A DNA stretch of 64,000 bases from JABJOR01 sp965603075 (GTDB lineage: Bacteria > Pseudomonadota > Alphaproteobacteria > Rhodospirillales > Casp-alpha2), in contig CBFDBO010000002.1 of NCBI GenBank assembly GCA_965603075.1, forward strand, positions 62,001-126,000, read 5' to 3'. Numbering within the stretch: the first letter of the stretch is position 1; each line of letters starts with the position of its first letter. Position numbers and translations under genes: made by a program. The notes under the pieces were generated by a model that ran no database searches, was not told the DNA's origin, and saw only the letters and a list, made by a program, of their open reading frames with translations. Shown here piece after piece: positions 61,736-64,000 of this stretch.

Positions 61736-64000
61736 ATGAAATTCAGTACATCGCCAAAAGTTGTGAGAAATAGAATCCGCCATGGTTTAGCGGTGGCTTC
61801 AGCATGTCTGGTGTTAAGCGGTTTTGCTATGGGGGTGAGCCAATTTACCCCCTACCCGATCATTGGTTATAGTTTAGCAGCAGACGCCCTATCACCAGAA
61901 ACCCAAAATTTGTTCACAGCCATCCGCGACGGCGATATAGGCAGTGCCCAGAACGCTGTTGTTGAGGGGGCGGACTTATCTGCGAAAGATGCGGATAACT
62001 TGACGCCAGCTGAGTTAGCTGAATCCTTGAATAGGTATACCATCGCACGGTTCTTACGGGCATATGAGATTATCGAGGGCGGTACCCTTCCCACAAATGA
62101 AACCTCCTCGCAAGAAGAGGTCGCTGCCGCTAAAGAACAACCAATTACGTTGGAGGTTCCCGAAGACGCGTTTCTTTCAAGTCCGGAAACCACAAATACC
62201 GCTGAAAGTAATGCACTGACAAAGCAAGAAGTTGCCCAGAGTGCGCCATCAGCATCCTCACTGGATCCTATTAATTTAGGCGATGGCGCTGAGAATGAAG
62301 ATTTCTTTGCAGAAATGAAGGTATTCGGGGGCGAGCCAGCAGACGTAAATGCTCAAACGTCTAGCGTTACAGATCCTCAAAGTACACCGACTGAACCGGA
62401 GGCACACCCCACAATAAGTGACGCTCCGGCTGGAAATGCCATTTCTAGTCTAGGGGGAACCGCACTTATTGCGTCCCCCTCTTCGCCTTTGGGGCGGGCC
62501 ATACCGGAACATGAAAAATTGCGTAATGCGGTGTTGCTTAAATTACGTAAGGAATCAGAAGATCGATTAACGTCTTTAGAAGATGAACGTAAAAAGATGA
62601 TCAATGAAGTCCTCGCTGAGGAGCAAGCCGAAATACAAGCCACGGGCGTTGATAATATTCAATCTGAGTTCAGAGCGAAAAAGCGTGCAGAGCTTAGCGG
62701 GTCTGAATTACCGCCCGGCTACGTTGCCCCCCCCGATGGTGGTAATTCCGCCGTTCGGTTTTTACAGCGTTTGGGACTGTTTGGTGATGATGACGAAGCC
62801 GAACAGCAACGAATAGTGGCTGAATCACTTCCTCACGAGACTCAACAAGCCTTAAAGAACGTAAAGACTAAAACCTTCACCGATAGTGGTTATAGCGCCC
62901 CACCCGCGGGGCAAACGATCACTTCTTCGGGTGACAGCGCGGTTAGCGTGATCTCTCAAATGACCCAGATGTTCAAACCAGCGACGGGTTCGCCCCGGAC
63001 GGGTAGCCTTGTGGAAGGTCTTTCAGGTGGTTTTGGCAGCACCAATAATCAACAGCAAATGGCTCAATTACCCGCGTCCAGTCAAAGTACGGGTATATCA
63101 CAAGGCGTGATTCAATCTGGCAGACAAACCCAACAAGGCACTGAAATTGCAGCGCAACCTTCCCAACCTGCAATCGCGCCTTACCCTTTGACGGATGAAA
63201 CCTGGGACGTGACAGCAAGTATGGGGGGATTGTCTGGCTCAATGGTTGAAACGCAACCTGAACCGGAAATAGCGGACAATCCAATTATTGACACCCTAGC
63301 CAATGTCTTTGTGCCGCAACAGGATGATGGGAGTGATAGCTCAGCCCTTGCCTCATTTGAATCCAGTGGTTCATGGGATGTGGTTTCGGTTAAAGTCGCG
63401 CCAGCAGCCGCACAAATGTTATTAGGGCTTCCCACGGATGGGAGATTAGGTGTCTTACAGCTCGGCACCCCTATAATGCGTCCCGCCGCGACACCCGCAA
63501 CCGGGTTGGTCATGGGGCAATCCGTGATGCTTGGAAAATCACCACCCACGGCTCTGGACCCCAGTGCGGCAGGGAAATCATGTATCACAAAACATCAAGG
63601 CACCGTCACGTTTTGTATTGAAAGTATTGATTGGCCAGAGAGCCTGCAGACCGCCATTTGGGTAGACACGGTTATGTATCAGGGGCTGAATGCGATTGTA
63701 CGGTATGATAATGGGGTCGCAACCCGTTATCACTCATTGTTCCCTAGCGAATCATTCAGCAGCATTGTCGAACATTACATTGCTAAATTAGGCCCCCCCC
63801 ATAATACGTGGAATCGGTCAATCTCCCCCCTTGCTGCTGAGCAGCAAGCGAACCCGACCGTGTCTTGGAAAGCGGTAAATCCCTATACTCAAGTGGTGAA
63901 TGTGCTGGAGATCAGACAGTTTGATGATACTCGGGGCGGTTTCCCTGATGATAAACGGGGGGCGATTATGTTGCATAATGCCCAATCAGGGACAATCTTT
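61736..64000 (+). CDS. Large exported protein with ankyrin-like segment, 3' end beyond window
   Basis: Open frame of 755 codons with no stop before the window edge. The N-terminus is basic (KVVRNRIRHG) followed by a hydrophobic stretch (about 16-35) and AADALS, fitting a signal peptide. Residues about 55-110 read like two ankyrin units (LFTAIRDGDIGSAQNAVVEGADLSAKDADNLTPAELAE). A long Pro/Ser/Gln/Glu-rich disordered region follows with a short charged coiled coil (about 260-310). The last visible ~140 residues form an ordered domain with two cysteines (SCITKHQGTVTFCIESIDWPES, TAIWVDTVMYQGLNAIVRYDNG). I do not recognise that domain. Family and function are unknown. Confidence 0.8.
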   Translation, partial: MKFSTSPKVVRNRIRHGLAVASACLVLSGFAMGVSQFTPYPIIGYSLAADALSPETQNLFTAIRDGDIGSAQNAVVEGADLSAKDADNLTPAELAESLNRYTIARFLRAYEIIEGGTLPTNETSSQEEVAAAKEQPITLEVPEDAFLSSPETTNTAESNALTKQEVAQSAPSASSLDPINLGDGAENEDFFAEMKVFGGEPADVNAQTSSVTDPQSTPTEPEAHPTISDAPAGNAISSLGGTALIASPSSPLGRAIPEHEKLRNAVLLKLRKESEDRLTSLEDERKKMINEVLAEEQAEIQATGVDNIQSEFRAKKRAELSGSELPPGYVAPPDGGNSAVRFLQRLGLFGDDDEAEQQRIVAESLPHETQQALKNVKTKTFTDSGYSAPPAGQTITSSGDSAVSVISQMTQMFKPATGSPRTGSLVEGLSGGFGSTNNQQQMAQLPASSQSTGISQGVIQSGRQTQQGTEIAAQPSQPAIAPYPLTDETWDVTASMGGLSGSMVETQPEPEIADNPIIDTLANVFVPQQDDGSDSSALASFESSGSWDVVSVKVAPAAAQMLLGLPTDGRLGVLQLGTPIMRPAATPATGLVMGQSVMLGKSPPTALDPSAAGKSCITKHQGTVTFCIESIDWPESLQTAIWVDTVMYQGLNAIVRYDNGVATRYHSLFPSESFSSIVEHYIAKLGPPHNTWNRSISPLAAEQQANPTVSWKAVNPYTQVVNVLEIRQFDDTRGGFPDDKRGAIMLHNAQSGTIF

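Overview
The window looks like a chromosomal segment of an alphaproteobacterium of moderate to low GC, most probably a free-living Rhodospirillales-like organism. The clues are the gene order pcm - tolC - popZ-like - valS, the alphaproteobacterial cell-cycle proteins PopZ and MipZ, a DinB with an N-terminal zinc ribbon, a type II lumazine synthase behind an FMN riboswitch, a phasin, and a GyrA with alanine at the position of E. coli Ser83. The assignment below class level is inference. No rRNA, CRISPR array, prophage or complete insertion sequence was seen.

Layout. 1-7.1 kb: partial MscS channel, valS, popZ-like, tolC, pcm (all minus), then tRNA-Cys and tRNA-Asn with a strong terminator. 7.1-9.9 kb: a membrane-anchored and a secreted HExxH protein of unknown function, then dinB. 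9.9-16.4 kb: a signalling block with a coiled-coil protein built from exact 36-residue repeats, a GAF-GAF-PAS class III nucleotide cyclase, an HPt protein fused to a degenerate receiver, and a divergent CHASE2 class III cyclase. 16.5-21.9 kb: type I secretion ABC exporter with a long Pro/Ala/Gln repeat tail, its HlyD-type adaptor, and a MotA/MotB-like stator pair. 21.9-28.2 kb: metabolic and unknown genes plus the FMN riboswitch and ribH2. 28.2-31.0 kb: clpS-clpA. 31.2-36.1 kb: BON-domain protein, a MerR-type HTH fused to a class III cyclase with repeated GTCTAA boxes upstream, a phasin with a palindrome upstream, and a D,D-carboxypeptidase with a SPOR domain.

36.1-40.3 kb is a nucleotide-sugar/polysaccharide precursor operon (galU, ugd, phosphomannomutase) behind a membrane J-domain protein. 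40.4-48.2 kb holds HAD and HD phosphohydrolases, mipZ, DUF3179 and GH114-like proteins, a gene remnant, a ChaC-like cyclotransferase, TerB-like and LuxR-type genes. 48.2-56.8 kb is core information processing: tRNA-Lys, coaD, gyrA, an MFS transporter, ssb and uvrA. 56.8-64 kb has an unknown secreted protein, a frameshifted pentapeptide-repeat gene, trmFO, an acetyltransferase, an EamA transporter, and the first 755 codons of a large exported protein with an ankyrin-like segment that runs off the end.

The most notable theme is cyclic-nucleotide signalling: three class III cyclases of three different input architectures (soluble GAF/PAS, membrane CHASE2, DNA-binding MerR-type) lie within 24 kb, with HPt/pseudo-receiver and coiled-coil partners and two metal-dependent hydrolases (MBL and HD) that could belong to the same network. 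The cyclase block abuts a secretion-plus-stator block, which suggests, but does not prove, that cyclic nucleotides control surface secretion or motility here.
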